This document shows, piece after piece, positions 26,401 to 35,263 of a stretch of DNA of 64,000 nucleotides. Source of the DNA: Hondaea fermentalgiana (lineage: Eukaryota; Sar; Bigyra; Thraustochytrida; Thraustochytriidae); contig NPFB01000018.1 in assembly GCA_014084085.1 (NCBI GenBank), positions 1 through 64,000 on the forward strand. The letters run 5' to 3'. Position 1 is the stretch's first letter, and each line of letters starts with the position of its first letter. The position numbers were made by a program, and so were the translations under genes. The notes beneath the pieces are model-generated. The model made no database searches. It saw only the letters and a list, made by a program, of their open reading frames with translations, and was not told where the DNA came from.

Positions 26401-29400
26401 ATGATACATGTACACACCTTCGCCAAGTCGGTCTGCAGTCTGGGGCAGACCACCTTAAGCGCGTTCTCAGAGAAGTTGCTCGCATGAACGGCCACGGAGA
26501 TGGCCTTCGCCCTGTGGAATACAACCTCAAACCCGAAAGCTGGCTCGAATTTGACCCGCTCTTTCACCGCCTCTCGCGTCAAGACAAGAGCCAAGCACGA
26601 GAGCACTCGCTGACCTTTCGAGTGCGAGAGAACATTTCCAAGCCGTGCTTTCCGGGTGATTCAAAACCACGTGGCGCCTCGTCGCGAGTCAAGCCCCTTC
26701 CCTCTGCACCTTGGCATACATTCGTCCATCCTGCTTATGCTCAAGTACGGACCAAATTGCTCTTGTGCGACGCGACATTCCTCTTGCTCCATCGTTCGCT
26801 CTCGCGTGCCGTGGCAGGACGGGATGCGCAATGCGGAGTCCTCTTTCTTGCCAACGCTATCCACCTTTTGTCTCTGCAAGTGCATCTCATTAGAGAAATC
26901 AGCGGTGACGATGCAACAGGCCTCGGCGAAGAAGACGAAACGTCGGCAGAAGCAACAGCAGGGGCATCTGCCGCTGGCAAAAACGCCAGCGCAATGGAGA
27001 CGGCTCGAGGCAGCGCAGACGATGAAGCCAGCTTCACTTCAGTCGCTGCAGCCCGGCTGCGCACTAACCCTCCATGGTCTCGGTCTGCCGTTCGGCTTGC
27101 CCAAAAGGCGACCCCACGCGAGTTTGCTGCCGAGGGGTCGCTCGCGCTGAGCGCTGGCGCCATTTCTGCAGGGACTGCCGATGCAAGTGCCCCCCTGGCC
27201 GAATCTACATCCTCTGCCACCAGCGTGCGGGCATCAGCAGACGAACCCAAAACGACCCTGGGCCAATCAGGCTCTTCGCAACTTTTGTGTGCTGCCACGC
27301 AGCCTGATCACATGTCATATACCTGGCTTGCGGATACGAGCGCTTCACCCGATGAAATGAACATGGACGAGCAAATGCACCAGGCCGAACGCGCAGGTTC
27401 ATCTTCATCGAGGTCCAGCCACGAGAATGGTCGCGACGGCGAAGTCGAGGGTCAAGAGGGCACTTCATGTGCGCATACCACGCACGAGGAGGAAGACGCA
27501 GAAGACCACGATGAACACCCGGCAATTAACACATGCGCCCGCTTTGGCGCTAAAGTCATGACCAAGGTCGAAGGCTCAGACCAGAGTATCCTTGATTGCT
27601 TGCTGAAAATGTGGCATGATGATTCAGTGTCTATTGACGAGGCAACGAGAGACGGTGTCCGCTGGATTCTTTTTCAACTCAATCGCTTGGATGCAAGCTG
27701 CCACAAGCGAATCCGTGCAGAGTTCAAAAGTCGCAAGTCAGAGTCTCTTTCCGAAAAGGAAAAACAATCTCGCAAGCGAAAGGCGCAACGGAGCGCGCAG
27801 CATGCGCAACGCAATGCCATGTCCGCAATGAAACAGTTTCAGGCAAAAGCTGCGGAGATGTTCGCCAGCGAAATGGATGACGGATCCGGGGGAGGCGACT
27901 CTTCGGGCCGAGGTGCCAAGGCTTCGGAAGCCAACGAACCCGGACGCGAAGGTGACGCCAATCTGAGCGACACAGCTCGCGACACCTGCGAAAAGAAGCA
28001 GCGATCCGAAGACTTCGTTGATCACATGGACGATGACGAGGATGACGATGTCGATCTTGCTGGAGCCTCCGCTACCGCCATGTCGTCTGCGTCGGGTAAC
28101 GCACATGGGGCAAAGCAGCGCGAGACCTGGCGTGGTCCAGAGTGCGTTGCGTGTCACGAGTGCAAATCACTCGATGAGGATTCAACATGCTACATCGGCT
28201 TTTTCCACCGCAACGACGTCCATGTTTTGCAACGCGAAGAGACTACTGCGCAAGGTTGGTGCGTCTCATGGCCTGCGGGGCCGCCTAATCGCACCATTTT
28301 GCAACTTTGCGGACATGCGATCCACGAGCGCTGTCTGCAGAGTTATCGTGAAGCATCTCAAGCGGACACTGGCGACGCCCTTTGGATCAATCAGAAACGC
28401 CAAGAATTCCTCTGCCCGCTGTGCAAGTCTCTCTCCAACTTTGTCGTTCCCTGCGTTCCAGATAAGCTTCTTCCCGGTCCCAACGACTTGACACAGAATC
28501 CGCCTCCGCGGGTCTCGTTGTCGTCGGCTGCCGCCTGGTTTGCCAAGTATGAAGACGTTGAGGATGACCTTGACGATGTCGAGGGCGGCGGCGGGCGCAG
28601 CAGTAGTAGTGTCAACAATGACTTTGCGGATCGTGAGATCGACAACATGAGCGATACTGGGAGCATGGTACGTAGAGATAGCTCGCCCTCGTTTCAGTAC
28701 GGGTCTTCGGGTGACCTTCGGATTAGCAGCGACCTCGGCGCCTACGGTAATGGCGGCGGTGCCATCCGAAGTAGCAGCAGTAGTAACGACCTACTTCTCG
28801 CCGCCCCTTGCAGCCCACGGTCTCTTCCGCTCGCCTCTTCTGCATCGTCCGTGTCGTCGGGAGGTGGAAGACGGCGAGGACTGAGCACCAACAGCTGGCA
28901 CGGCGGTTCGCCCGTGCGGCCTCGGTCAAGCATGCAGCCTCTCTTTATCATCAAGAACAAGCACGAAGCTCTCGACCCGCTCTTGCCTGCCATCAAGAGC
29001 ATGTGTGATGCTCTCTCTCAGAACGAGGTCGCTCAAGGCAGCCCTAGATCCCGCCGAATGAGCGAGTCGTTCGCGGCGCAAATGATTGCTACGGCGACAC
29101 CATCGTCTCCGGCCGAAGCCATGGCCATGCTCGACTCTCTTGCTGTCAACTCGCCGCGCAATCTGGAAGTTCGCGAGGTCCCATCGGGGCAAAACTTCAC
29201 CTCGCTCTGCTTTTCATTCGCTCTCACTGTCATCGCCGAGCAGCGAGCTCGCGCAGAACGAAGTGTCGTACCCAAGGAGCGGCTGCAGAAGCTTGCTCGC
29301 CTCTTTCGCGCCTGTCGCGCTGCGTTGCTCGCCAACGCAGGTGCCGGACTTCAAGTGTTGCACGCCGTCCTGCACGAGTCAGTGTCGTCGTCCTCTCGTG

Positions 29401-30548
29401 AACTGCGCCATCATTGCGTGCTAAATCAGAGTCCAGAGCTCATTCTTGTGCTCTCCTGCCTCTGCGATCCTACCCCACAGAGTTGCTGGACCGCAGTGCA
29501 AGCGCTTTATACGCTCAAGCTCGCACAAAGTCTACTCGAGGGTGAGCTCACCGACAAACCATCCTCGACGGAAGTCCCGAGCCAAATCTCGAGTGCAAAA
29601 AGCGCAGTGGAACTATCGCGCGTCATGCTCGGTAAATTCGAGCGCATGTCGGAGCTGACATCCCCACGGGCCGTCCAGAGCATTTTGCAAAAGGGCGGCA
29701 TCCACTCGGCCGGCACAGATCAGGAGAAGATGGAGGCGCATCTAACACTTTTGGCAACCTCGCACGTGATGGAATTTCTGCAACTTGCCCAGGTGATGCT
29801 CGTCATCAGCACAAACCAAGAGATCGAGACACCCCTTGACCTAGTGCAGTGGCCCAGCTCAGGTATTGGCAATGGTGCGTTGACGTTGTTCGGCGTCGAC
29901 ATGCCAATGGCAAAGGAGGTTCTGGAGTCCTCGGAAATGATGCAGCGAGTATCTTCTTGGTTGGATCAAGTCATTGCCTGCGCCCCAAGCTGGGTTCCGC
30001 GTCCGCGTATGCAACCCCCGCCGACCTCGGGCGCACCGCGGCCCTTGTCGGTTCGCCAACTCATCAGACTGCGGCACTCTTATACAGAACAGTACGTGGA
30101 GGTAAACCAGGCCGTTGGAGAGCACGATCCTTCGCATGACCCTGCAATTTGTCTCGTTTGCGGCCAAATGATGCTCGCAGGTCGCCCTTCTCGTGCCGTG
30201 CGCAACCGTCGTCGCGATTCGCGGGGAGAATGCACGCGACACACGGATGAAACGCATGATGGTGTTGGTGCACTTCTTCTGTTCCGCAGGTCCAGCACTG
30301 TGCTGCTCATTCATGGCTCGCACGCTGCCTATTGGGGTTCGCTGTATGTAGACAAGAACGGAGATGACCAGCAGGTCGTTCCTTCGCTCCCCATGTTCCT
30401 TGACAAGAAGCGTTACGAGCGTGTCGAGCAGCTTTGGGCTGAAAATCGAATTCCCTCTCAAGTTGCATCCCTTCGAAATACTGGACAGGTCGTGAGCGGC
30501 ACGAGCCGCAACTATGGACAGGTTGTTATTCGTGCAAACTTTTACTGA
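23460..30548 (+). CDS. UBR1: N-recognin E3 ubiquitin ligase, UBR1/UBR2 type
   Basis: 2362 residues from ATG 23460 (the frame opens at a TTG, 23403). N-recognins bind destabilising N-terminal residues and ubiquitinate the protein in the Arg/N-degron pathway. The UBR box is at about 160-233, with the Cys/His-rich run CKQCQMDSTCVLCQECF, then GGCCDCGDPGAW and FCNKHG. A long helical scaffold follows. The RING-H2 is at about 1560-1665 (CHEC...LCGHAIHERC...CPLC) with an insert between ligand pairs. The C-terminal cap (about 2220-2362; CLVCGQMM, a GVGALLLF strand, AAYWGSLYVDKNG) is the autoinhibitory UBLC domain of UBR1/UBR2. Disordered Ser/Ala/Glu stretches lie before the RING (about 1140-1340) and after it (about 1690-1810). 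I could not identify the ClpS-like type 2 site with confidence. Confidence 0.9.
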   Translation: MARGSPAEVGVHDVQQQGCPDTAAAPRSGPGADSQMAAASPMAAEHERILRRSRVRRALLDDEPPLAVPELQWWRQEGRGVPALCDAMAETLEEIVAEDANMDNEADLSRTMQRACMWFQHIICAEAVVSTLAPNTAWAESSAFCHARIRAATSREPQRVCSRAFRAGDIVWNCKQCQMDSTCVLCQECFRASDHEGHDVYFYHVMTDAGGCCDCGDPGAWDPSGFCNKHGESNVPEPKNWLPAAMEDAAVALLRRVVNLMAHFASSGRSDLILEPILDAMKQGAVFTTSPYREELTRISECLTFAVAPHAPLRPREPREEMSVPVLINNWFRRVEAEVEAASTPPAAAATASGAAATASGAAAKASGASTAEPRAFTKRNQASKPDPFVFASVTRDNVAFCREFVKQMSDTTFFRMSVRNTVALSCSVAIEVISSWLQMLCGDSDSFTRLTARALTEGPPTNDAERQDMENQSLECTLLPLKNLIVHDLFLPSSTSKSLRSVYIRLLVDGLFKSRFAVAFAKTYRRSCAARIYQLPVLELGDTDTIFGLSVQFLNRPNHVKDLVKNYGFLESILGSLKSTVEHCISQTSQRGGETNETDSDSHLDLLSPVLTHRKTKCIVTDLTYVLNAPGMSLRFLAAQPQALGTLFELFDLLYNLHTQSRVCAPELPIRDERWVPAFNLSLSVLSLFVDLTRYFTFGLKNHAVTKDSPFATSILEALEALTADKEISGHGSHEAVTVRILRECAGLTAQILEKHAPAAQTVVYTDNVLGRLPYVACDVAHDPVTFHCALQRFFAMVYHQALASTLDPRGYRALLGSGSSGFWLALMRQPLSAIIISAQSAASMWLRNEDMASQAMNYQALPFVSGAFMDLRALQAAALEVPGNDFVNYLVNAYGLSKFFAFDRIHDTCEPPEEYEGSLGEHLLETLCRVATELPAPTPAALERSGFSKEDILAASDVQLRREIIHLLAIRSASFSAINDTCTHLRQVGLQSGADHLKRVLREVARMNGHGDGLRPVEYNLKPESWLEFDPLFHRLSRQDKSQAREHSLTFRVRENISKPCFPGDSKPRGASSRVKPLPSAPWHTFVHPAYAQVRTKLLLCDATFLLLHRSLSRAVAGRDAQCGVLFLANAIHLLSLQVHLIREISGDDATGLGEEDETSAEATAGASAAGKNASAMETARGSADDEASFTSVAAARLRTNPPWSRSAVRLAQKATPREFAAEGSLALSAGAISAGTADASAPLAESTSSATSVRASADEPKTTLGQSGSSQLLCAATQPDHMSYTWLADTSASPDEMNMDEQMHQAERAGSSSSRSSHENGRDGEVEGQEGTSCAHTTHEEEDAEDHDEHPAINTCARFGAKVMTKVEGSDQSILDCLLKMWHDDSVSIDEATRDGVRWILFQLNRLDASCHKRIRAEFKSRKSESLSEKEKQSRKRKAQRSAQHAQRNAMSAMKQFQAKAAEMFASEMDDGSGGGDSSGRGAKASEANEPGREGDANLSDTARDTCEKKQRSEDFVDHMDDDEDDDVDLAGASATAMSSASGNAHGAKQRETWRGPECVACHECKSLDEDSTCYIGFFHRNDVHVLQREETTAQGWCVSWPAGPPNRTILQLCGHAIHERCLQSYREASQADTGDALWINQKRQEFLCPLCKSLSNFVVPCVPDKLLPGPNDLTQNPPPRVSLSSAAAWFAKYEDVEDDLDDVEGGGGRSSSSVNNDFADREIDNMSDTGSMVRRDSSPSFQYGSSGDLRISSDLGAYGNGGGAIRSSSSSNDLLLAAPCSPRSLPLASSASSVSSGGGRRRGLSTNSWHGGSPVRPRSSMQPLFIIKNKHEALDPLLPAIKSMCDALSQNEVAQGSPRSRRMSESFAAQMIATATPSSPAEAMAMLDSLAVNSPRNLEVREVPSGQNFTSLCFSFALTVIAEQRARAERSVVPKERLQKLARLFRACRAALLANAGAGLQVLHAVLHESVSSSSRELRHHCVLNQSPELILVLSCLCDPTPQSCWTAVQALYTLKLAQSLLEGELTDKPSSTEVPSQISSAKSAVELSRVMLGKFERMSELTSPRAVQSILQKGGIHSAGTDQEKMEAHLTLLATSHVMEFLQLAQVMLVISTNQEIETPLDLVQWPSSGIGNGALTLFGVDMPMAKEVLESSEMMQRVSSWLDQVIACAPSWVPRPRMQPPPTSGAPRPLSVRQLIRLRHSYTEQYVEVNQAVGEHDPSHDPAICLVCGQMMLAGRPSRAVRNRRRDSRGECTRHTDETHDGVGALLLFRRSSTVLLIHGSHAAYWGSLYVDKNGDDQQVVPSLPMFLDKKRYERVEQLWAENRIPSQVASLRNTGQVVSGTSRNYGQVVIRANFY
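24504..24566 (+). repeat. 21-bp in-frame tandem repeat in the UBR1-type gene
   Basis: Three head-to-tail copies of a 21-base unit encode AATASGA-like heptapeptides. The first two are identical and the third carries three substitutions. It lies in a low-complexity linker after the UBR box. Confidence 0.9.
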
Positions 30549-30684
30549 AAGAACCCCCAAAGAACATAAGCACCTTTTGGAATTTGCACTTTTTGCATTT
30601 TATGGACTAAGAAAGCTCCTTGACCCTTTCTTTGGCTTGGCCTAGGTCTAGAAGTGCGGGTGTGTCCTTGATGAAAAGTTCAAG

Positions 30685-33600
30685 CTAGTTGCAGACTGCC
30701 GCAGGCTGAGAAAATCGGTAAAGGATATCGAAACCCTGAGCAGGCATGCAGGACTCGGCAAGAGTACAACCATTGTTGGCGGGCTGGTCGCACTGGCGGA
30801 AGCGAATCTTGTTTGTAAAAAGCTCCGGGTAGTCGGCGTACTTGACTGTGATAATGCCGTCGCACGGCAAGTTCGTTGAAGGAACGAAAAAGGACTGCAC
30901 CCAGTCCTCAGCGGACGTATCGTAGTGCTCAACATGAATACCTTCCGTGCAAGTGTCGTCCGAAGTGGTGTACGTGGGGTTCGAGAGACAAGTGTTGATG
31001 GTGTTCTTCTCGCCAGTTCCGTAGCTCTCCACGTACGAGACGATGCCAAAGGTCTCCTCCCGGATATCCGCGTAGCAGTTATCGATCCATCCAGCGACTG
31101 ACATGCCCGAGGGGCGGTTCGAGGAAATTGCCCTGCAGTAGCGTTTGGCCCAGCGTCTTCCAATTACGTTGTAGTTGGTCCGGCCATCGACAATGTCATC
31201 GTAGCAGGCTTCCGGGGTGTCCTCATTCGTGTTTGCAGTCTGGCACCATTCCGTGATGGCATCAAGGATCTGAGCCGAGGTCGTGGCAGTGCCAACAAGT
31301 GCCTTGGCCATGGTGAGACCCTCGCTCCACTGCTGCCAGGTGCATTCCGCGAAGACGCTGCCATCCGACGTGTCCGTTGGGGTGGAGAGCTGAAAGTCCA
31401 CGACGCCCTTCGGGCAGTACCCAGTTGAGTCTTCACTTGTGGCGCGCTCCTCGTCGATGTCAATAATGTGGTCAATGTTCATGCGGTAGCCCACGACTCC
31501 CTTTGCACCACCCTTTTGACCGATCATTTTGAGGCAGGTGATTTGAATGAATATGCTTTCCTGGTATGTGAGCTTCCACGTGCGTTCGGCGCCACGGTTA
31601 GTGCTGCGCTGGTCGACGGCGTCGTAGGAGACGTCTGTGAGAGAATTAGAAAGCTCATCGGACCAGCCTGAGCCTGCGTCACCAAAGCACTCAGAGGCAA
31701 CAAGCGAAACCGTGTCGCCGTCGACGGTAAGCCTGGTCTCGGTGACGACGGCACGCTCTCCAAGCACGGCGTTGATGGAAAACATGTTGTCAGCGGTTGT
31801 GTAGACTTCCATGACGGCTTCACCGGACAAAGGGTTGGCTTGGCAAGGTGAGCCCACAGCCCCAATATCACTTTGATCGGTCAACATGCTGGCACGGGTC
31901 TCGTTGTAGACGCAATAATTGCCGTCATGATCCTTTTCGAGTCCACACGTGGTCGATTTGATCGGGCAAGTGGATCCATCACCTGGAATTTCACGACCAT
32001 CACAGATGATCCATGCATCAATCGCAAGGTTATTCCCCGTAGCGGTAAAGGGAGTCATCTCTGGATCGCCGTAGATAGAGCAGTCGCGGCAGCAGGAATA
32101 AGGCTCCTCGTTGGGGTTCGCATAGGAGATGTTGATATCGAGGGTAACTCTGTTCCGTTTGTTCTTGAGCTTCCTGCAGTATGCTTTCTCATCATCGTTG
32201 TCCGCGTCACAGTAAGGCCGAATAGTCTCCTGCGTGCGACAGTAGCCCCACTCCGAAAGCTCGGGCAAGTCGTCTTCATCATCTGGTTCGCAACAGGTTT
32301 CGCACGTGCCGATCTGTACGAAGTCCTCGGTGGATGACTGACAGACCTGCGGACTCTGGTTCTCCGCAAATTCCTCGCAATCATAGCAGGTCGGTTCCGG
32401 AACTGGCGTGGGAGCAGGGGTGGGACATTCCTCAATTTGTCTGTATTCGATCTGCGCAGTGAATCCGTTTGTCGGGAGGCAGTTGTTGCTCGTGGCGCAT
32501 TCTGACTGAATCGATTCGCATTGTGCAAGACGGATGGGACGCACCATGAGGTTCGGGAAGACGGTTCCGTTGACCTTGGCGATGCCATCACAAGGGGGCA
32601 GCGTTGATGGAATAAAGAACTCATCCTCCCACGTAGAAGTGTCATCGTTGAACGACTGAACCTGCACACCAATCTCGCAAGTGTTGGACTTGGTTTCGTT
32701 GTACTCAGTAACATCGGCAATGCATTCGGTCGGTGTTTGTGTCGTTGCGGAGGTTACCTCGAAAGAGGGACGATCCTTGACGTACTGGAACCAAGTGAAG
32801 TCTTCGATATCCTGCAGGCAGCGAAGATACCCATCCTCGTCGTACCCGGACCCGTCTCCGTTCATGTTGTCGATCTGACACACGATTTGGGCCCAGCTAA
32901 AACCAGACTCCTCGCAGTTTTCTTTGATACGCTCCACGCATTCCTCGTCGCTGCCAATGGCTGGTGTAACACCAGAGTAGTCGTTCTCCTCGCACCACTT
33001 GAGCACGTTTGCATCATAATTTTCTTCGACGCAAGTGGGATCGACAAGAGCCTTGCAGGCTTCGAGGCAGCCTCCAATCTCCATGCGCAGGCATTTGTCA
33101 TCGTCCTCGATAGAAAGAGTGCCAGTTCCCTTTTCGTCTTCAGAAATGACACCCGTGACGCAGAAACCAGTGAACTCGTCATCGGGCGAATCCCCAGCAG
33201 TCGGGTACCGAAGCGTGACGTCGAGACGGGAGCGCTCGCCGACCGTGCGCTGGCAGAGAATATCAGTGAAGACGCTGGCGCCCGTGTTTTGCACAGACCA
33301 CATGACGCGCTGGGATGACTCTGTGGTCACAGTCCATGTGTCAGGAATGTTGGATGCGTCAGTGGTCCAGACGCTGGCGGAGGTGTCGGCAAGGCAGGCG
33401 CTGGCTGTGAGCGAGAATGTATCCGAGCCAACAGTGAGATCTACCTGTTCTGTGACGCCACGCTCCCCGAGAACAAGGTTCACCTCGAAGTCATCGCCAG
33501 AAAAGAATTCCATGCTGGGAAATTCAGTTCCGTCGTACATTCGCGTTGACTGGCAAGGGCTTCCGTCTGTATCCCATCCCTCCCAGGGATTATCAGTGCC

Positions 33601-34194
33601 TTGCCGAGTTCTCTTGACGAATTCACAGCTATCACCCCAAGGATCGAGCTGGTTACTGCATCGCTGCGGTCCGTGTCTGCAGTTGCTTCTCCGACGATCA
33701 TCGCAGACGATCCAATTCGCGCGTGTACCGTCAAAAGACGAGCATCGAGGATCTCCCCAGCAAAAGCATTCACTGCAGCAGGTCTCTTCCGAGGTAACGG
33801 CCGAATAGTCAAACGCGAGCTCAATTTCAAGTTCACTCGATTCGGCAGTGCAGCCTGTTCCTTGCTCGAGGTCGCAGTAGGGAGTGCGGACGATCACTTG
33901 ACGGCAGGTTTCGTCAGTCTGCAGGGCACGAGAATTCAAAGTATCCGAGGGCGCGAGGCCAAAAAGGCGCCGCGCATCGTCCTGACCGCCAACGAGGTTT
34001 GGACAGCACGTGTTGAGAGAGATAACTTCGGATGCAAGCGTCTCGGTGAGAGTGGGAGGCTCTTCTGTCGATACCTCGCACGCGCTGTTTGGAAATTCAA
34101 TGTACGTAATGCTACTGGTACAGCCACTGCTTTGAGCAAGAGCTCTGGCCATTGTGGCCACGAGCACAATGGCTACCGACGTCGCAAACCTCAT
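30685..34194 (-). CDS. Secreted two-lobe Cys-rich protein, paralogue A (short hinge)
   Basis: 1169 residues from ATG 34194, where a clear signal peptide starts ([14 protein letters not shown]..., predicted cleavage ALA-Q at 20/21); the frame opens to 34596 but that extension has no signal. The protein has two homologous lobes, about 21-587 and 601-1169. Each carries CC..C...GDP....F...W.(V/I)CD.R, then GSPCQ, an LGER(G/A)V strand, a GFC/GYC site, FF(V/I)PS..LPCDGI, and a C-terminal C(L/M)P..GF. The Cys/GDP motif recalls von Willebrand type D domains, but similarity is limited to that region. The hinge is only about 13 residues (PTPAPTPVPEPT). N-glycosylation sites are scattered; there is no membrane anchor. 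First of three tandem paralogues. Function unknown; an extracellular matrix, wall or adhesive role is a guess. Confidence 0.85.
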   Translation of the reverse strand: MRFATSVAIVLVATMARALAQSSGCTSSITYIEFPNSACEVSTEEPPTLTETLASEVISLNTCCPNLVGGQDDARRLFGLAPSDTLNSRALQTDETCRQVIVRTPYCDLEQGTGCTAESSELEIELAFDYSAVTSEETCCSECFCWGDPRCSSFDGTRANWIVCDDRRRSNCRHGPQRCSNQLDPWGDSCEFVKRTRQGTDNPWEGWDTDGSPCQSTRMYDGTEFPSMEFFSGDDFEVNLVLGERGVTEQVDLTVGSDTFSLTASACLADTSASVWTTDASNIPDTWTVTTESSQRVMWSVQNTGASVFTDILCQRTVGERSRLDVTLRYPTAGDSPDDEFTGFCVTGVISEDEKGTGTLSIEDDDKCLRMEIGGCLEACKALVDPTCVEENYDANVLKWCEENDYSGVTPAIGSDEECVERIKENCEESGFSWAQIVCQIDNMNGDGSGYDEDGYLRCLQDIEDFTWFQYVKDRPSFEVTSATTQTPTECIADVTEYNETKSNTCEIGVQVQSFNDDTSTWEDEFFIPSTLPPCDGIAKVNGTVFPNLMVRPIRLAQCESIQSECATSNNCLPTNGFTAQIEYRQIEECPTPAPTPVPEPTCYDCEEFAENQSPQVCQSSTEDFVQIGTCETCCEPDDEDDLPELSEWGYCRTQETIRPYCDADNDDEKAYCRKLKNKRNRVTLDINISYANPNEEPYSCCRDCSIYGDPEMTPFTATGNNLAIDAWIICDGREIPGDGSTCPIKSTTCGLEKDHDGNYCVYNETRASMLTDQSDIGAVGSPCQANPLSGEAVMEVYTTADNMFSINAVLGERAVVTETRLTVDGDTVSLVASECFGDAGSGWSDELSNSLTDVSYDAVDQRSTNRGAERTWKLTYQESIFIQITCLKMIGQKGGAKGVVGYRMNIDHIIDIDEERATSEDSTGYCPKGVVDFQLSTPTDTSDGSVFAECTWQQWSEGLTMAKALVGTATTSAQILDAITEWCQTANTNEDTPEACYDDIVDGRTNYNVIGRRWAKRYCRAISSNRPSGMSVAGWIDNCYADIREETFGIVSYVESYGTGEKNTINTCLSNPTYTTSDDTCTEGIHVEHYDTSAEDWVQSFFVPSTNLPCDGIITVKYADYPELFTNKIRFRQCDQPANNGCTLAESCMPAQGFDILYRFSQPAAVCN

Positions 34195-35263
34195 GGTGGG
34201 AATGCTTGGTCGGCTTCGCCGAAATGCTAATGGAGTGCTTGTTCTCTCCAGGGCTAGGAGGGCAATGGATTGGGTTTTGTTGCAAAGCTTGTCGGAGTTT
34301 TTGTTGGATGTCCCAAGACTCGTCTGCTTGCACCTTCTTTTGCCTTTTTTATGAGTCCATTTTGGAATGGTGCCTTGTACTTTCGTAGGTGCATGCGGAA
34401 TGGACTGTCTTGGGCTGCTGCAGCCTACGTACGTACTTCGTCCGCGCGCTCTCGTTGGAACAATTCGTCCGCGCCTCGTTCGAATATGCGAGACAAGAGA
34501 GAGCTGGTCAATGTGCAAAACATGAAGTAGAATGGATTCATGTCCCCATAGAAGTCTAATAGAATGAATCCCCCACAGCCATGAGCAGGGCTTCATTTTC
34601 CATCTAATTTCGACTTGGATTTTTTACTTTTGACTTGGGTTAGAACAAGTAAGGCGTAACGGATTTCCAGGCACGAACTTGCGATAACATTGCTCTACCA
34701 GCTGAGGCTGGCTGCTGCATGAAATGGACAGTCAGTGAGAAGTAGAGAGTTCCATTTTCCCGCGCCGAAGAAATGCTGGTGTAGAATGACTCCAGGAAGT
34801 GTCGGAGTCATTGTGCATTCAGTCTCCCTCCATGTGAATGATTTACATGGCTGGCGCAGGCTGGCGCAGGTTGTCAGCCTGGCTGGACGGATGTCTGACT
34901 GGCTGGATGAAATGCGCTGGCAGGATGATATTGCGCTGGCAGGATGCATTGTGTAGGAACTCTGACTGGACGGCTGGCTGGATTATGCTAGCTGGATGGA
35001 CGGACGGCTAGTTGGTTGGCACTGGCCGGATGGATCCGCGCCGTCCAGGCTGCAGTTTAGCGCCGCGCCGCGCCAAGGGCGTTCACGAGGATAAACATCA
35101 CGAAATCGATCGATTATTTTGTAAAAGGAAGGCAGGCTTCGGGACTCACAATTTATTGGGAAGTCGATGGCGGGGCCTTGGCGGGGACTAGAAGAAGAAA
35201 ATAGTCAAGAAGAAAGGAAAGAAAGAACGGGAAAAGAATCCTAATTTTGTTAGATTATAGCTT
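34195..35263. other. Intergenic region between paralogues A and B
   Basis: 1069 bases: the promoter of A and the 3' flank of B. A degenerate GGCTGGAT-like minisatellite covers about 34845-35035. A minus-strand sequence near 34650-34712 resembles a tRNA A box but does not fold (see rejected items). No other gene is visible. Confidence 0.55.
34845..35035. repeat. Degenerate GGCTGGAT/GGCTGGCGCA minisatellite
   Basis: Irregular copies of GGCTGG followed by ATGG, ATGA, ACGG or CGCA run for about 190 bases. The unit length drifts between 8 and 14, and open frames through it are incidental. Confidence 0.7.

Noticed and set aside
34650..34712. tRNA-like sequence on the minus strand (CTCAGCTGGTAGAGC resembles an A box)
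   Set aside because: No anticodon stem-loop of correct length, no GGTTCGA-type B box at the right distance, no acceptor pairing and no T-run terminator. At most a tRNA-derived fragment.
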